64,000 bases of DNA, taken from NCBI RefSeq assembly GCF_000285535.1, contig NZ_HE610985.1:472691-536690 (forward strand), read 5' to 3'. Position numbers and translations under genes: made by a program. This stretch comes from Bacillus timonensis. GTDB taxonomy: Bacteria; Bacillota; Bacilli; Bacillales; Bacillaceae_L. The notes below the pieces were generated by a model. That model was given only the letters and a program-made list of their open reading frames with translations. It did not search any database and had not been told where the DNA came from. Below are positions 7,542-18,002 of this stretch, piece after piece (the first letter of the stretch is position 1; each line of letters starts with the position of its first letter).

Positions 7542-9095
7542 ATGGCAAATAGCAGTGTCATTATTATTGGTAGTGGTATTTCAGCCCTGACAGCTGCTTA
7601 CCAATTAAGTACGGAAAAGAATGTGATAATTATCACAAAATCAAAAATGACAAATAGTAATTCAATTATGGCTCAGGGTGGTATTGCTTCAAGTATAGGA
7701 AAAGACGATTCATGGCGTTCTCATTTTAATGATACACTCACTGCTGGTTGTTACCACAATAATGAGAATGCTGTTGAAATTTTAGTTAAAGAGGGACCCC
7801 ACTATTTGTCGGAGTTAATGAATGGCGGCATGAGATTTGATAGGGACAAGGAACAAAATCTACTACTTGGCAAAGAAGGGGCCCATTCCACAAGACGAAT
7901 TTTACATGCCGGTGGAGATGCCACGGGTAGAGCATTGGTATTGCATATGCTAGAGAAGGTAAAAGAACGGGTACAAATTATAGAGGGCTTAACAGCAATT
8001 GATTTTGTGATTCAGAATCAACATTGTATTGGAGTTAAAGTGAAATCACAAAACAATATGATTCAGGATTTTTTTGCAGAAAATACCATACTAGCGACTG
8101 GGGGATGTGGGGGATTATATTCCTTCACTTCAAATGACAAAACAATCACTGGGGACGGGATCGCAATGGGATATCGAGCTGGTTTAGTGTTAAGTGATTT
8201 AGAATTTATTCAATTTCATCCAACATTGTTGCATAAAGATGGAAAATCCTGTGGACTTGTTTCGGAAGCAGTGAGGGGAGAAGGCGCCATTCTTGTTGAC
8301 GAGAATAAAAGACCAATCATGAGCGGAGTCCATCCTTTACAAGATCTTGCACCAAGAGATGTAGTCGCTCGTACTCTTTTCCATGAGATTCTTCAAGGAA
8401 AGAAAGTGTTTTTAGATATTTCCATGATAGATGATTTTTCGCATCATTTTCCAACAATCACAAAGCTCTGCAAGGAAAATGAGATTCAAATTGAAAACGG
8501 CTTAATACCTGTAACACCAGGAGCCCATTTTTCAATGGGAGGGATAAAAACGGATAAGCGAGGACGAACATCCATTCCTGGATTATATGCCGTTGGGGAA
8601 GTCGCCTGTACCGGTGTTCATGGAGCAAATCGTTTAGCTAGTAATTCGTTACTTGAAGGAATCGTATTTGGAAATATAGTTGCGAATGATATTCTCGTAG
8701 ATTCTCAGCCTATCAGGCTGAATTCACAACCACAAAACGATACCTATAACGAACAAGAACATTTTCTAAATCTACCATCAAAAGCTCAAATACAAATGAT
8801 GATGATGGAGAATGTTGGAATTGTAAGAAACAAAGAGCGACTTCAATATGCAATGGAATGGTTTGAAAATTTCAAACGTGAATTCGAGGGTATTTCACTA
8901 TCAAGCTTATCAATTGAACAGCTTGAGTTAGTAAACATGATTACAGTTGGATGGTTAATTGCCAAGTCTGCTTTGATGAGAACGGAAAGCAGAGGTGGTC
9001 ATTTCCGCGAGGATTATCCATCTGAAGACAATCTGAATTGGCGCAAAAAAGAGATTATCCAAACAAAAGCTTTAGAAAATGTAGTGTATTCATAA
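7542..9095 (+). CDS. nadB: L-aspartate oxidase NadB
   Basis: The 517-residue flavoprotein oxidises aspartate to iminoaspartate, the first step of de novo NAD synthesis. It shows the FAD-binding start VIIIGSGISALTAAYQL, MAQGGIA, the HPT-containing active-site region QFHPTLL, and GVHGANRLASNSLLEG near residue 360-375. The chosen ATG has AAGGAGG 8 bases upstream; the frame is open further upstream but without a better site. It leads nadB-nadC-nadA with short gaps and is divergent from its regulator. Confidence 0.95.
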   Translation: MANSSVIIIGSGISALTAAYQLSTEKNVIIITKSKMTNSNSIMAQGGIASSIGKDDSWRSHFNDTLTAGCYHNNENAVEILVKEGPHYLSELMNGGMRFDRDKEQNLLLGKEGAHSTRRILHAGGDATGRALVLHMLEKVKERVQIIEGLTAIDFVIQNQHCIGVKVKSQNNMIQDFFAENTILATGGCGGLYSFTSNDKTITGDGIAMGYRAGLVLSDLEFIQFHPTLLHKDGKSCGLVSEAVRGEGAILVDENKRPIMSGVHPLQDLAPRDVVARTLFHEILQGKKVFLDISMIDDFSHHFPTITKLCKENEIQIENGLIPVTPGAHFSMGGIKTDKRGRTSIPGLYAVGEVACTGVHGANRLASNSLLEGIVFGNIVANDILVDSQPIRLNSQPQNDTYNEQEHFLNLPSKAQIQMMMMENVGIVRNKERLQYAMEWFENFKREFEGISLSSLSIEQLELVNMITVGWLIAKSALMRTESRGGHFREDYPSEDNLNWRKKEIIQTKALENVVYS

Positions 9096-9118
9096 TCAAG
9101 GAAAAAGGGGACATTGGA

Positions 9119-9946
9119 ATGAATGAAGTCAAGCTTAAACAATTATTGCAATCCTATTTCATTGAAGATATCGGTGAAGTAGATATCACAAGTGAGAGTA
9201 TTTTCCCTGAAGATAAACGAGGAAAAGCAAAGTTTTACGTAAAAGAAGATGGGATATTTGCCGGGTCATCCATTATCAAAAATGCGTATTCTCTTCTCGA
9301 TTCTTCAGTTGAAGTTTCATTCATTAAAAAAGATGGGGATTTTCTTCAAAAGGGGGATGTATTGGCTATTGTTGAAGGACCCATGGCAAAGCTTTTAACA
9401 GGAGAGAGAGTCATTTTAAATTTGATACAACGAATGAGCGGGATTGCCACTACAACAAATCAAGCGGTCACTGCTTTAAACAGCAGCCATACACGAATTT
9501 GTGACACAAGAAAAACCGTGCCAGGTCTACGAATGTTGGATAAATATGCCGTTACCTGTGGGGGAGGGTTTAATCACCGTTTCGGACTTTATGATGGTGT
9601 AATGATTAAGGACAATCATATTGCATTTTGCGGTTCAATAACAAAAGCTGTGAAAACAGTTCGTGAAAAAGTTGGCCATATGGTGAAAATTGAGGTTGAA
9701 ACGGAGAGTAGGGAACAGGTCCTTGAAGCAGTTCAAGCAAATGCTGATATTATCATGTTTGATAATCGCACACCAGACGAAATCCGCGAATTTGTCGAGC
9801 TGGTACCAAAGCATATTGTGACTGAAGCTTCAGGTGGAATAACATTAGATATTTTACATGAATTTGGTAACACAGGTGTGGATTATATTTCATTAGGTTT
9901 TTTAACACATTCAGTAAAGGCATTAGATATTAGTCTTTTAGCATAA
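9119..9946 (+). CDS. nadC: Quinolinate phosphoribosyltransferase NadC
   Basis: The 275-residue enzyme converts quinolinate and PRPP to nicotinate mononucleotide, CO2 and PPi. Family motifs are DTRKTVPGLR, CGGGFNHRFGLYD and KDNHI (substrate binding), IEVE and DN at the barrel ends, and EASGGI. AAAAGGGG precedes the ATG at 9119, which gives the usual length; the same frame is open upstream but overlaps nadB. It lies 23 bp after nadB. Confidence 0.95.
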   Translation: MNEVKLKQLLQSYFIEDIGEVDITSESIFPEDKRGKAKFYVKEDGIFAGSSIIKNAYSLLDSSVEVSFIKKDGDFLQKGDVLAIVEGPMAKLLTGERVILNLIQRMSGIATTTNQAVTALNSSHTRICDTRKTVPGLRMLDKYAVTCGGGFNHRFGLYDGVMIKDNHIAFCGSITKAVKTVREKVGHMVKIEVETESREQVLEAVQANADIIMFDNRTPDEIREFVELVPKHIVTEASGGITLDILHEFGNTGVDYISLGFLTHSVKALDISLLA

Positions 9947-9961
9947 GAGGAGAGATTGCAG

Positions 9962-11074
9962 ATGAACATTCTAGAAATGATGAGAAATAGTACAGCTGGA
10001 GCTGTCCTTCCAGAAGAATATAAACAATTTTCTGTTCAGGAAATGGAAGAACGCGTTATGGAAATCAAGGCCCGTTTAGGAAAGCGTCTGTTTATACCTG
10101 GCCACCATTATCAAAAAGATGAAGTTATTAAGTTTGCTGATGCAACCGGAGATTCTCTAAAACTTGCACAGATTTCCGCAGAAAACAAAGATGCAGAATT
10201 CATCGCTTTTTGCGGAGTTCATTTTATGGCAGAAACAGCTGATATTTTAACGACTGAATCCCAAAAAGTGTTTTTACCTGATATGCGAGCTGGATGTTCA
10301 ATGGCTGATATGGCAGATATTAACCAAACCGAAAAATGTTGGAGCCACTTACAGGAGACCTTTGGCGACACAATCCTACCATTAACTTATGTCAATTCAA
10401 CAGCCGCCATAAAAGCGTTTGTCGGAAAAAATGGGGGAGCAACTGTTACTTCATCGAACGCAAAAAGAATGCTTCAATGGGCATTTACACAAAAAGAAAG
10501 AATATTATTCTTACCTGATCAACATTTAGGTAGAAATACAGCCATTACCCTAGGAATTCCTCTTGATAAGATGGCTGTCTGGGATCCAATAAATAATGAT
10601 TTGCAATTTGAAGGAAGAGTGGAGGATGTAAAAATCATCCTCTGGAAGGGACATTGTTCTGTACACGAAAACTTTACACCAGCAAATATTGAACATCTTC
10701 GTAAATCAAAACCAGATATGAATATTATTGTCCATCCTGAATGCCCGTATGAAACAGTGGTTCTTGCAGATTATGCAGGTTCAACCGCTTATATTATTGA
10801 TATGATTGAAAAGGCCCCGGCAGGCAGCAAATGGGCTATTGGAACGGAGATGAATCTCGTTCAACGAATCATTGCACAGCACCCAGATAAAGAAATTATT
10901 TCACTAAACCCTCATCTTTGTGCTTGTCTGACCATGAATCGAATTGATTTGCCACACTTGACTTGGTCATTAGAGATGATTGAAAAAGGGGAGAACACCC
11001 AAATCATTAAGGTTCCAGAAGAAATTGCAAAGGACGCAGTACTAGCCCTTAATAGAATGCTTGAAAGAGCGTAG
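9962..11074 (+). CDS. nadA: Quinolinate synthase NadA
   Basis: The 370-residue Fe-S enzyme condenses iminoaspartate with dihydroxyacetone phosphate to quinolinate. The long Bacillus-type form is seen, with cysteines in AFCGVHF, HPECPYE and [11 protein letters not shown], and the repeated-domain motifs DATGDSL and GTEMNLV. The [4Fe-4S] cluster is expected to need the desulfurase encoded opposite. ATG at 9962 follows AGAGGAGAG at 9946-9954; an in-frame TTG two codons earlier is a less likely start. Confidence 0.95.
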   Translation: MNILEMMRNSTAGAVLPEEYKQFSVQEMEERVMEIKARLGKRLFIPGHHYQKDEVIKFADATGDSLKLAQISAENKDAEFIAFCGVHFMAETADILTTESQKVFLPDMRAGCSMADMADINQTEKCWSHLQETFGDTILPLTYVNSTAAIKAFVGKNGGATVTSSNAKRMLQWAFTQKERILFLPDQHLGRNTAITLGIPLDKMAVWDPINNDLQFEGRVEDVKIILWKGHCSVHENFTPANIEHLRKSKPDMNIIVHPECPYETVVLADYAGSTAYIIDMIEKAPAGSKWAIGTEMNLVQRIIAQHPDKEIISLNPHLCACLTMNRIDLPHLTWSLEMIEKGENTQIIKVPEEIAKDAVLALNRMLERA

Positions 11075-11089
11075 ACCAACATGAACACA

Positions 11090-11121
11090 AAACAGCCTGA
11101 TTCAATTGAATCAGGCTGTTT
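11090..11121. terminator. Bidirectional terminator between nadA and ilvD
   Basis: A perfect 32-base palindrome (arm AAACAGCCTGATTCAA) is placed between the two convergent genes and has short A/T tails. Confidence 0.8.
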
Positions 11122-11137
11122 ATAATATTCACGAATA

Positions 11138-12817
11138 TTAGATTTTCATAACTCCACCAGTGCTTGCATTTGTTACAAGTTTGGAATAGCGAGCTAGGTA
11201 ACCTTTTTTCACTTTAGGTTCAAAGCCTTTCCATTCAGCTTTACGTCCTTCGAATTCTTCATCAGAAATCTCAAGAGTTATTTTACGATTATTTAAATCA
11301 AGCTCAATTATATCGCCATCTTGAACAAACGCAATTGGACCGCCTTCAGCAGCTTCTGGGGAGATATGTCCAATTGAGATACCTCTTGATGCACCTGAGA
11401 AACGTCCATCAGTAATTAAGCCAACTTTTGCACCAAGGCCTCTACCAACAATTTGGGATGTTGGAGCAAGCATTTCTGGCATTCCTGGACCACCTTTAGG
11501 ACCTTCATAGCGGATGACAACAACATCGCCTTCTTTTACTTTACCAACAATGATAGCAGATAGCGCATCTTCTTGAGAATCAAAGCAAACTGCAGGACCT
11601 CTATGGTATCCACCAACAGCTGGATCAACCGCTCCAACCTTAACGACTGCACCCTCAGGAGCTAAGTTTCCAAATAGGATAGCCAATCCTCCTGTTTCAG
11701 AATGTGGATTTTCAAGTGGACGGATCACATTGTGATCGGTAATCTCACAGCCTTCTACATTTTCTCGTAATGTTTTACCAGTAACAGTCAAACAATCTCC
11801 ATTAATTGCACCTGGCTTTTTAAGTAATTCATTAATGATTGCACTAACGCCACCAGCATTGTGAACATCTTCAATATGGTGATCAGATGCAGGAGCAATT
11901 TTTGCTAAGTGTGGAACACGAGCAGCAATATCATTAATACGCTCTAATGAATACTCAATTTCTGCTTCATTTGCTAATGCAAGAGTGTGAAGCACAGTAT
12001 TCGTAGAACCGCCCATTGCCATGTCTAAAGCAAATGCATTATCAATTGTATCGACAGTTACGATATCACGTGGCTTAATATCTTTTTCTATTAAATACAT
12101 TAATTGTTTCGCTGATTTTTTAACAAATTCTTTTCTTTCTTCCGATACAGCTAGGATTGTACCGTTCCCTGGAAGAGCAAGACCAAGTCCTTCTGCTAAA
12201 CAGTTCATTGAGTTTGCTGTAAACATACCAGAACAAGAACCACAAGTAGGACAAGCAAATTGTTCGATTTCTGTTAATCTTGCTTCATCGATTTTACCAG
12301 ACTGATAGGCACCTACACCCTCAAATACGGAGTTTAGATTAAGTGGATTCCCAGCTGCATCACGACCAGCTTTCATCGGACCACCACTAACAAAGATAGT
12401 AGGGATATTTAGACGCATTGCAGCCATCATCATTCCAGGGGTGATTTTATCACAGTTTGGAATACATACCATTCCATCAAACCAGTGTGCAGAAACAACC
12501 GTTTCTACTGAATCAGCAATTATTTCACGGCTTGGAAGGGAATATCTCATTCCGATGTGACCCATTGCAATTCCATCATCAACACCAATTGTATTCATTT
12601 CAAATGGAACACCACCAGCTTCCCGAATTGCATCCTTTACGATTTTTCCAAACTCTTGTAAATGAACATGACCTGGAACAATATCAATATATGAGTTCAC
12701 TATTGCTATAAAAGGTTTGTTAAAATCCTCATCTTTAACTCCTGCTGCACGTAACAAGCTTCTGTGAGGAGCTCGGTCAATCCCCGATTTAATCATACTA
12801 CTACGTAAATCTGCCAT
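11138..12817 (-). CDS. ilvD: Dihydroxy-acid dehydratase
   Basis: The 559-residue Fe-S dehydratase makes the 2-keto acid precursors of valine, isoleucine, leucine and pantothenate. Cluster ligands are visible in [10 protein letters not shown] and [26 protein letters not shown] and [10 protein letters not shown] are also characteristic. Length is typical of Bacillus IlvD. It is a lone gene on the minus strand, away from any ilv-leu operon. Upstream lies a near-perfect inverted repeat in the leader. GGAGGT precedes the ATG. Confidence 0.96.
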   Translation of the reverse strand: MADLRSSMIKSGIDRAPHRSLLRAAGVKDEDFNKPFIAIVNSYIDIVPGHVHLQEFGKIVKDAIREAGGVPFEMNTIGVDDGIAMGHIGMRYSLPSREIIADSVETVVSAHWFDGMVCIPNCDKITPGMMMAAMRLNIPTIFVSGGPMKAGRDAAGNPLNLNSVFEGVGAYQSGKIDEARLTEIEQFACPTCGSCSGMFTANSMNCLAEGLGLALPGNGTILAVSEERKEFVKKSAKQLMYLIEKDIKPRDIVTVDTIDNAFALDMAMGGSTNTVLHTLALANEAEIEYSLERINDIAARVPHLAKIAPASDHHIEDVHNAGGVSAIINELLKKPGAINGDCLTVTGKTLRENVEGCEITDHNVIRPLENPHSETGGLAILFGNLAPEGAVVKVGAVDPAVGGYHRGPAVCFDSQEDALSAIIVGKVKEGDVVVIRYEGPKGGPGMPEMLAPTSQIVGRGLGAKVGLITDGRFSGASRGISIGHISPEAAEGGPIAFVQDGDIIELDLNNRKITLEISDEEFEGRKAEWKGFEPKVKKGYLARYSKLVTNASTGGVMKI

Positions 12818-13199
12818 AAAAGTTTACCTCCAATTCAAAATTACGTTTATTCAGTGAAAAAAGGATATTTTTGCTGAATAAAGTAAAATCAAAAAATTTA
12901 AATTATTACTCATTGTAACACTATTTTTAAGATAATCAATTAATAAATTTTGCGGTTTTTAAGAGATTTATGAAATTACTAGTTTCAAAACTTCATGGAA
13001 TCTACAAATTTCTACAGTTGACGAATTGATTTAAACAGTATATTCTTCTATATATAAATAGTTAGTTTAGAAAACAAATTAATTATTTAACCAAAACAAA
13101 TCTTTTAAATTAAATGGTAATAATCATTTTAAAAGATACGCAAAATAATATCATGATTTGTTTTCTTAAAATAATACATAACTGGAAAGGTATGATCTT
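12818..13199. other. Intergenic region between divergent ilvD and gnd
   Basis: This very AT-rich 382-bp region must hold promoters for both genes. Within it, TATTCAG (12848-12854) and CTGAATA (12874-12880) with A/T flanks form an inverted repeat of about 13 bp, 31 bp before the ilvD start. It could be an operator or leader hairpin. I see no T-box conserved sequence and no clear CodY box. Confidence 0.5.
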
Positions 13200-14612
13200 A
13201 TGTCTAAGCAACAAATTGGTGTAGTTGGATTAGCAGTAATGGGTAAAAATTTAGCGTTAAACATAGAGAGCAGAGGATATTCTGTAGCTGTATTTAACCG
13301 TTCCTATGAAAAAACTGAAGAGTTTTTACAAAATGAAGCAGTTGGCAAAAATTTTGTTGGTGCCAAAACAATTGAAGAATTTGTAAACTCTCTTGAAAAG
13401 CCACGCAAAATCTTATTAATGGTAAAAGCTGGTCCAGCAACAGATGCTACCATTGATTCTTTAAAACCTTTTCTTGAAGAAAATGATATCCTAATTGATG
13501 GTGGTAATACATTCTTCCAAGATACAATCCGTCGTAACAAAGAATTAGAATCTACTGGTATCCACTTTATCGGAACAGGTGTATCTGGTGGTGAAGAGGG
13601 GGCATTAAAAGGTCCTTCAATCATGCCTGGTGGACAAAAAGAAGCATATGAACTTGTTGAACCAATCTTAACGGCAATTTCTGCAAAGGTATCTGGTGAT
13701 CCATGTTGTACGTATATCGGACCAAATGGTGCCGGCCATTACGTAAAAATGGTACACAACGGTATTGAATATGGAGATATGCAATTAATCTGTGAAGCAT
13801 ATTTCATCCTTAAGAATGTTCTAGGTTTAAGCACGGACGAACTTCACGAAGTATTTGCTGAATGGAACAAAGGGGAACTTGACAGCTATTTAATTGAAAT
13901 TACTGCTGATATCTTCAAGAAAAAAGATGAAGAAACAGGTAAACCACTTGTTGATGTAATTCTTGATACTGCTGGTCAAAAAGGTACTGGTAAATGGACT
14001 AGCCAAAATGCACTTGATTTAGGTGTTCCACTACCAATTATTACTGAATCTGTATTTGCTCGTTTTATCTCAGCAATGAAGGACGAGCGTGTAAAAGCGA
14101 GCCAAGTTCTTTCTGGTCCATCTGCAGAAGGATTTAACGGAGATAAGCAAGAACTTATTGAAGCAGTACGTAAAGCACTTTACTTAAGTAAAATTATTTC
14201 TTACGCACAAGGTTTTGCTCAAATGCGTGTCGCGTCTGAAGAATATGACTGGAATTTAAACTATGGTGAAATCGCAATGATTTTCCGTGGTGGATGTATT
14301 ATTCGTGCACAATTCCTACAAAAAATCAAAGATGCATATGACCGTGACGGACAATTAGCAAACCTATTATTAGACCCTTACTTCAAGGAAATTGCAGAAG
14401 GTTACCAATCTTCATTACGTAAAGTAATTTCAGTTGCTGTTGAAAAAGGAATTCCAGTTCCATGTTTCTCAAGTGCTATTGCGTACTACGATAGCTACCG
14501 TACTGAAACATTACCAGCGAATCTTCTTCAAGCACAACGTGATTACTTTGGTGCTCATACTTACCAACGTGTTGACAAAGAAGGTATTTTCCATACTAAC
14601 TGGATGGAATAA
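13200..14612 (+). CDS. gnd: 6-phosphogluconate dehydrogenase, decarboxylating
   Basis: The 470-residue enzyme oxidises 6-phosphogluconate to ribulose 5-phosphate and CO2. It shows the dinucleotide motif [12 protein letters not shown] (10-21), [27 protein letters not shown] with the catalytic Lys, and AYYDSYR near the C terminus. It matches the long GndA/GntZ type. GGAAAGG precedes the ATG. It ends at its own terminator but directly precedes the lar/gluconate operon, so it may take the 6-phosphogluconate that the kinase there makes. Confidence 0.95.
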   Translation: MSKQQIGVVGLAVMGKNLALNIESRGYSVAVFNRSYEKTEEFLQNEAVGKNFVGAKTIEEFVNSLEKPRKILLMVKAGPATDATIDSLKPFLEENDILIDGGNTFFQDTIRRNKELESTGIHFIGTGVSGGEEGALKGPSIMPGGQKEAYELVEPILTAISAKVSGDPCCTYIGPNGAGHYVKMVHNGIEYGDMQLICEAYFILKNVLGLSTDELHEVFAEWNKGELDSYLIEITADIFKKKDEETGKPLVDVILDTAGQKGTGKWTSQNALDLGVPLPIITESVFARFISAMKDERVKASQVLSGPSAEGFNGDKQELIEAVRKALYLSKIISYAQGFAQMRVASEEYDWNLNYGEIAMIFRGGCIIRAQFLQKIKDAYDRDGQLANLLLDPYFKEIAEGYQSSLRKVISVAVEKGIPVPCFSSAIAYYDSYRTETLPANLLQAQRDYFGAHTYQRVDKEGIFHTNWME

Positions 14613-14621
14613 ATCATTGTT

Positions 14622-14651
14622 GGGGTTTCAACATTGAAACCCCTGCTTTTG
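14622..14651 (+). terminator. Terminator after gnd
   Basis: GGGGTTTCAA pairs with TTGAAACCCC over a two-base loop, followed by a T-rich stretch. Confidence 0.75.
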
Positions 14652-14694
14652 TTTTGTACAAATTCATCCCTTGATGAAAGGGATTACATACCGG

Positions 14695-14760
14695 CGTATT
14701 TTTTCTATATGTTTGAAACATCGTTTTGAAAAATACGTAAACTATTCCTATAAATGTTTA
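14695..14760. promoter_or_regulatory. Nested palindromes upstream of larA homologue
   Basis: Outer arms CGTATTTTTTC (14695-14705) and GAAAAATACG (14728-14737) enclose a perfect inner palindrome, ATGTTT-G-AAACAT (14709-14721), on nearly the same centre. A second inverted pair, GTAAAC and GTTTAC, ends at about 14760, just before the ribosome binding site. The symmetry suggests repressor operators for the operon; the regulator is not in the window. Confidence 0.45.
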
Positions 14761-14784
14761 CGCTAATTAGGAGGGCGACTAATC

Positions 14785-16053
14785 ATGGGTATTCTCCAGG
14801 AGTTATTACGGGACATTCCTGTTCCAAAAATGGTTAAAATCAAACAACATTTTGATGATTCAAAAGTTGAAAACCTTGTTGAAGATTTAACAAACAAATT
14901 ACAACGTGAAGAAGTAAAACAAACTATTAAACCAGGTATGGAAATTGCGATTGCAGTAGGAAGTCGTGGAATCGATGCTTTAGTTGACATTACTAAAACC
15001 ACTGTTCAATTAATTAAAGATCAAGGTGGTACACCTTTTATCGTACCTAGTATGGGTAGTCATGGTGGTGCAACAGGTGAAGGTCAGCGAGAAGTGCTCA
15101 AACATCTTGGGGTAACAGAAGAAAGCGTTGGCTGTGAAATCCGTTCTTCAATGGAAGTTGTAAAGCTAGGCGAATTACCAAACGGTCTACCTGTATATAT
15201 CGATAAATTCGCTTCAAAGGCTGACGGAATAGTTGTTATTAACCGTGTAAAACCACATACTGCTTTCCGCGGTCCTGTAGAAAGTGGCATTCAAAAAATG
15301 ATTAGCATAGGTCTTGGTAAACAAAAAGGAGCAGAAGCCTGCCATCAATTAGGTTTTAAATACATGGCAGAAAATGTTCCAGCCATGGCACGAATGATCA
15401 TGGAAAAGACTCCATTTCTATTTGGTGTGGCAACTGTTGAAAACGCCTTTGATAAAGTAGCTAGAATTGAAGTTATGTTACAAAATGAGGTTATTGAAAA
15501 AGAACCTGAACTTCAAGCTCAAGCGAAACAATTACTACCAAAGCTATTCTTTGACCAAATTGATGTTCTTGTTATTGATCAAATTGGTAAAAATATCAGT
15601 GGTGACGGCATGGATCCTAATATTACAGGTCGATACCCAACCCCATATGCACACGGTGGTCCTGAAGTGAACAAAATGGTTGTTCTTAATCTCACTCCAG
15701 AAACCGAAGGTAATGCAAACGGAGTAGGGACAGCTGATTTCACGACACAACGTCTTGTGGACAAAATGGATCTCGAATTCACGTATGCAAATGGATTAAC
15801 TTCAACTGTTGTTGCACCTACAAAAATTGCAACAACACTTCCAAACGATAAAGAAGCAATCCAAGCAGCAATTAAAACATGTAATATCTTAGATTTTTCA
15901 ACTGTGAAAATGGTTCGAATTAAAGATACATTGCATGTGAGTGAAATCGAAGTATCAGAAGCCTTGTTAGAATACGTTAAGGAACATCCAAACATTGAAC
16001 TAATTTCTGAACCTTACGAATTTGACTTCGATGAAAACGGAAACTTATTATAA
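14785..16053 (+). CDS. LarA-family nickel-pincer racemase/epimerase homologue
   Basis: The 422-residue protein belongs to the LarA (DUF2088) family, whose lactate racemase member uses a nickel-pincer nucleotide for hydride transfer at an alpha-hydroxy acid. Likely active-site residues are visible: His93 in SMGSHGG, His158 in RVKPHTAFRG, Lys171 in SGIQKM (the usual cofactor-linking lysine) and His187 in EACHQLG. Cofactor genes larE, larB and larC lie downstream, interleaved with an SDR dehydrogenase and a gluconokinase-like kinase. I therefore infer a sugar-acid 2-epimerase, for example acting on a hexonate, rather than lactate racemase. The substrate is not provable from sequence. TAGGAGGG precedes the ATG. 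Confidence 0.85.
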   Translation: MGILQELLRDIPVPKMVKIKQHFDDSKVENLVEDLTNKLQREEVKQTIKPGMEIAIAVGSRGIDALVDITKTTVQLIKDQGGTPFIVPSMGSHGGATGEGQREVLKHLGVTEESVGCEIRSSMEVVKLGELPNGLPVYIDKFASKADGIVVINRVKPHTAFRGPVESGIQKMISIGLGKQKGAEACHQLGFKYMAENVPAMARMIMEKTPFLFGVATVENAFDKVARIEVMLQNEVIEKEPELQAQAKQLLPKLFFDQIDVLVIDQIGKNISGDGMDPNITGRYPTPYAHGGPEVNKMVVLNLTPETEGNANGVGTADFTTQRLVDKMDLEFTYANGLTSTVVAPTKIATTLPNDKEAIQAAIKTCNILDFSTVKMVRIKDTLHVSEIEVSEALLEYVKEHPNIELISEPYEFDFDENGNLL

Positions 16054-16067
16054 ATTCATTCAACCAT

Positions 16068-16097
16068 ATTCAGTCAGGGTTCTAACCCCGACTGAAT
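16068..16097 (+). other. Intercistronic hairpin larA-SDR
   Basis: ATTCAGTC-A-GGGTT and AACCC-C-GACTGAAT form a stem with one mismatch and no T-run. It may stabilise the upstream message or attenuate the downstream one. Confidence 0.5.
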
Positions 16098-16148
16098 AAC
16101 ATCTTTGACAGAATAAGACCTAATCACATACAAAAAAGGGGAATAGAC

Positions 16149-16919
16149 ATGACTAAATTATTTGACTTAACTGGAAAAACTGCTGTAGCAATCGGTGGAA
16201 ATAGTGTACTTGGATCTTCTATTTGCAAAGGATTCGCTGAACAAGGTGCGAAAGTAGCAATCGTTGGACGTAATCTTGAAAAAGCAGAAGCTGTCGTAAA
16301 AGAAATTGAAGCAGAAGGCGGAGTTGCAAAAGCATTCACAGCCGACGTTCTTTCTCGTGAATCACTTGAAAATGCTGCTCAAGAAATCGAAGCTTGGTCT
16401 GGCAGCATTGACATCCTATTAAATGCTCCTGGGATGAACAGTCCAACTCCATTCTTTGAGCTTGACATGGACGAGTACGACAAAATCATGGATGTAAACC
16501 TTAAAGGGTATGTTATTGCTACACAAATTTTCGCAAAGAAAATGATTGATAAAGAGCGCAAAGGAAGCATTATTAACATTTCATCTGTATCTTCTACAAC
16601 ACCATTATCTAAAGTATTTACATACTCAGTTTCAAAAGCTGGTGTAAATAGCATGACTCAGTTCTTAGCTAGAGAATTTGCTCCTCATGGAATCCGTGTT
16701 AATGCAATCATTCCAGGATTCTTCCCAGCAGAGCAAAACCGTAAAATCTTAAGTGAAGAGCGTGTTGCATCAATCATGGGGCATACTCCAATGAACCGTT
16801 TCGGTAACCCTGATGAGCTAAAAGGTGCAGCTGTATTCCTAGCATCAGAAAACGCTTCTAGCTTTGTAACTGGTACATTCATACGTGTTGACGGCGGATT
16901 CGGAAGCATGACAATCTAA
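16149..16919 (+). CDS. SDR-family sugar-acid dehydrogenase
   Basis: The 256-residue classical short-chain dehydrogenase has the cofactor site GGNSVLGSSI (a variant TGxxxGIG), the NAPG-type motif, catalytic Ser in ISSVSS, YSVSK (Tyr and Lys), and the C-terminal stretch IIPGFFPAEQNRK. That last stretch resembles fructuronate reductase/mannonate oxidoreductase SDRs such as B. subtilis UxuB. It sits between larA and larE, so it probably oxidises or reduces a keto or hydroxy hexonate in the same pathway. AAAAAAGGGG precedes the ATG. Confidence 0.85.
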   Translation: MTKLFDLTGKTAVAIGGNSVLGSSICKGFAEQGAKVAIVGRNLEKAEAVVKEIEAEGGVAKAFTADVLSRESLENAAQEIEAWSGSIDILLNAPGMNSPTPFFELDMDEYDKIMDVNLKGYVIATQIFAKKMIDKERKGSIINISSVSSTTPLSKVFTYSVSKAGVNSMTQFLAREFAPHGIRVNAIIPGFFPAEQNRKILSEERVASIMGHTPMNRFGNPDELKGAAVFLASENASSFVTGTFIRVDGGFGSMTI

Positions 16920-16936
16920 ATTGATAAAAGTGGGAG

Positions 16937-16962
16937 ATCAAATACGCGAATGCGTATTTGAT
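16937..16962 (+). other. Perfect hairpin after SDR gene
   Basis: ATCAAATACGC and GCGTATTTGAT form an 11-bp perfect stem with loop GAAT. The T-run after it is weak. It shares AAATACG/CGTATTT half-sites with the palindrome upstream of larA, so it may be an operator instead of, or as well as, a terminator. Confidence 0.5.
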
Positions 16963-17050
16963 TTAACACTTCTTTTCTTGTTCATGAAATGATATAAATA
17001 AAATAGAGAGAAATCAAAATATTAAATGCAGGAGAGAGGGGGAGAAGACA

Positions 17051-17851
17051 ATGATCGATGAAAAATATCAAAAGCTTGTGTCAATTCTCCGAGAGATGGA
17101 ATCTGTTGTTGTTGCATTTTCTGGTGGTGTTGATAGTACATTTTTACTTAAGGTCGCTGTCGACACGCTAGGAAAGGAAAATGTTTTAGCAGTCACAGCT
17201 GATTCGGAAACATATCCCTCAACTGAGCTTAAGGAAGCTCAAATTCTAGCAAAACACATCGGTGCTCATCATCGTGTGATTGAAACATCGGAGCTTGCCA
17301 TTCCAGGTTATACTGAAAATGACCGAAATCGTTGTTATTTCTGTAAAAGCAGTCTTTTTGATCATTTACTTCCCGTTATGGAACGTGAAGGCTATCACAA
17401 TGTTGTGTACGGTGTTATTGCAGATGATATGAATGAATTCCGTCCAGGTATGAAGGCCGCAAAGGAAAAAGGTATTCGCGGGCCACTTCAGGAGGCAAAT
17501 CTTTTTAAAGATGAAATTCGAGAATTGTCGCGAGAATTCGATTTACCAACTTGGAATAAACCGTCATTTGCTTGTCTATCTTCACGGATTGCTTATGGTG
17601 AAAAAATCACAATTGAAAAACTAACAAAAGTTGAAAGAGCAGAAGAATTCCTTAAAACTCTACAGATTCGTCAGGTTCGTGTTCGTACACATCAAGATAT
17701 TGCACGGATTGAGGTTGAACCTAACGATATGAAAATTGTCCTAGAAAATCATGAAGCCATCACAAAAGAATTAAATACTATTGGCTTCAAATATATAACA
17801 CTAGATTTAGTAGGTTATAAGAGTGGAAGTATGAATAAAGTACTTTCTTAA
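17051..17851 (+). CDS. larE: ATP-dependent sacrificial sulfur transferase LarE
   Basis: The 266-residue PP-loop protein adenylates the carboxylates of the cofactor precursor and adds sulfur. The PP-loop motif SGGVDST is at 24-30. A cysteine in SFACLSSR (Cys175) matches the position of L. plantarum LarE Cys176, the sulfur that the enzyme sacrifices. CYFC (95-98) is also typical. A terminator follows directly. It is the second cofactor-related gene of this locus, between the SDR and the kinase. Confidence 0.92.
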   Translation: MIDEKYQKLVSILREMESVVVAFSGGVDSTFLLKVAVDTLGKENVLAVTADSETYPSTELKEAQILAKHIGAHHRVIETSELAIPGYTENDRNRCYFCKSSLFDHLLPVMEREGYHNVVYGVIADDMNEFRPGMKAAKEKGIRGPLQEANLFKDEIRELSREFDLPTWNKPSFACLSSRIAYGEKITIEKLTKVERAEEFLKTLQIRQVRVRTHQDIARIEVEPNDMKIVLENHEAITKELNTIGFKYITLDLVGYKSGSMNKVLS

Positions 17852-17879
17852 GGCTTTGGAGTCTTTCCAAAGCTTTTTC
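17852..17879 (+). terminator. Terminator after larE
   Basis: GCTTTGGA (17853-17860) pairs with TCCAAAGC (17866-17873), then TTTTTCTTT. It may split the locus into two transcripts or only attenuate. Confidence 0.7.
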
Positions 17880-18002
17880 TTTGGAAAGAATAATATGGTA
17901 ACATTAAATCACAAACTAACGAAAATACGAAAGAAGTGCGTGTTCAAAATTTTCACCGGATTTTTTGAACATCCTCAAGAATGTGTAAAGGAAGATGTAG
18001 GT

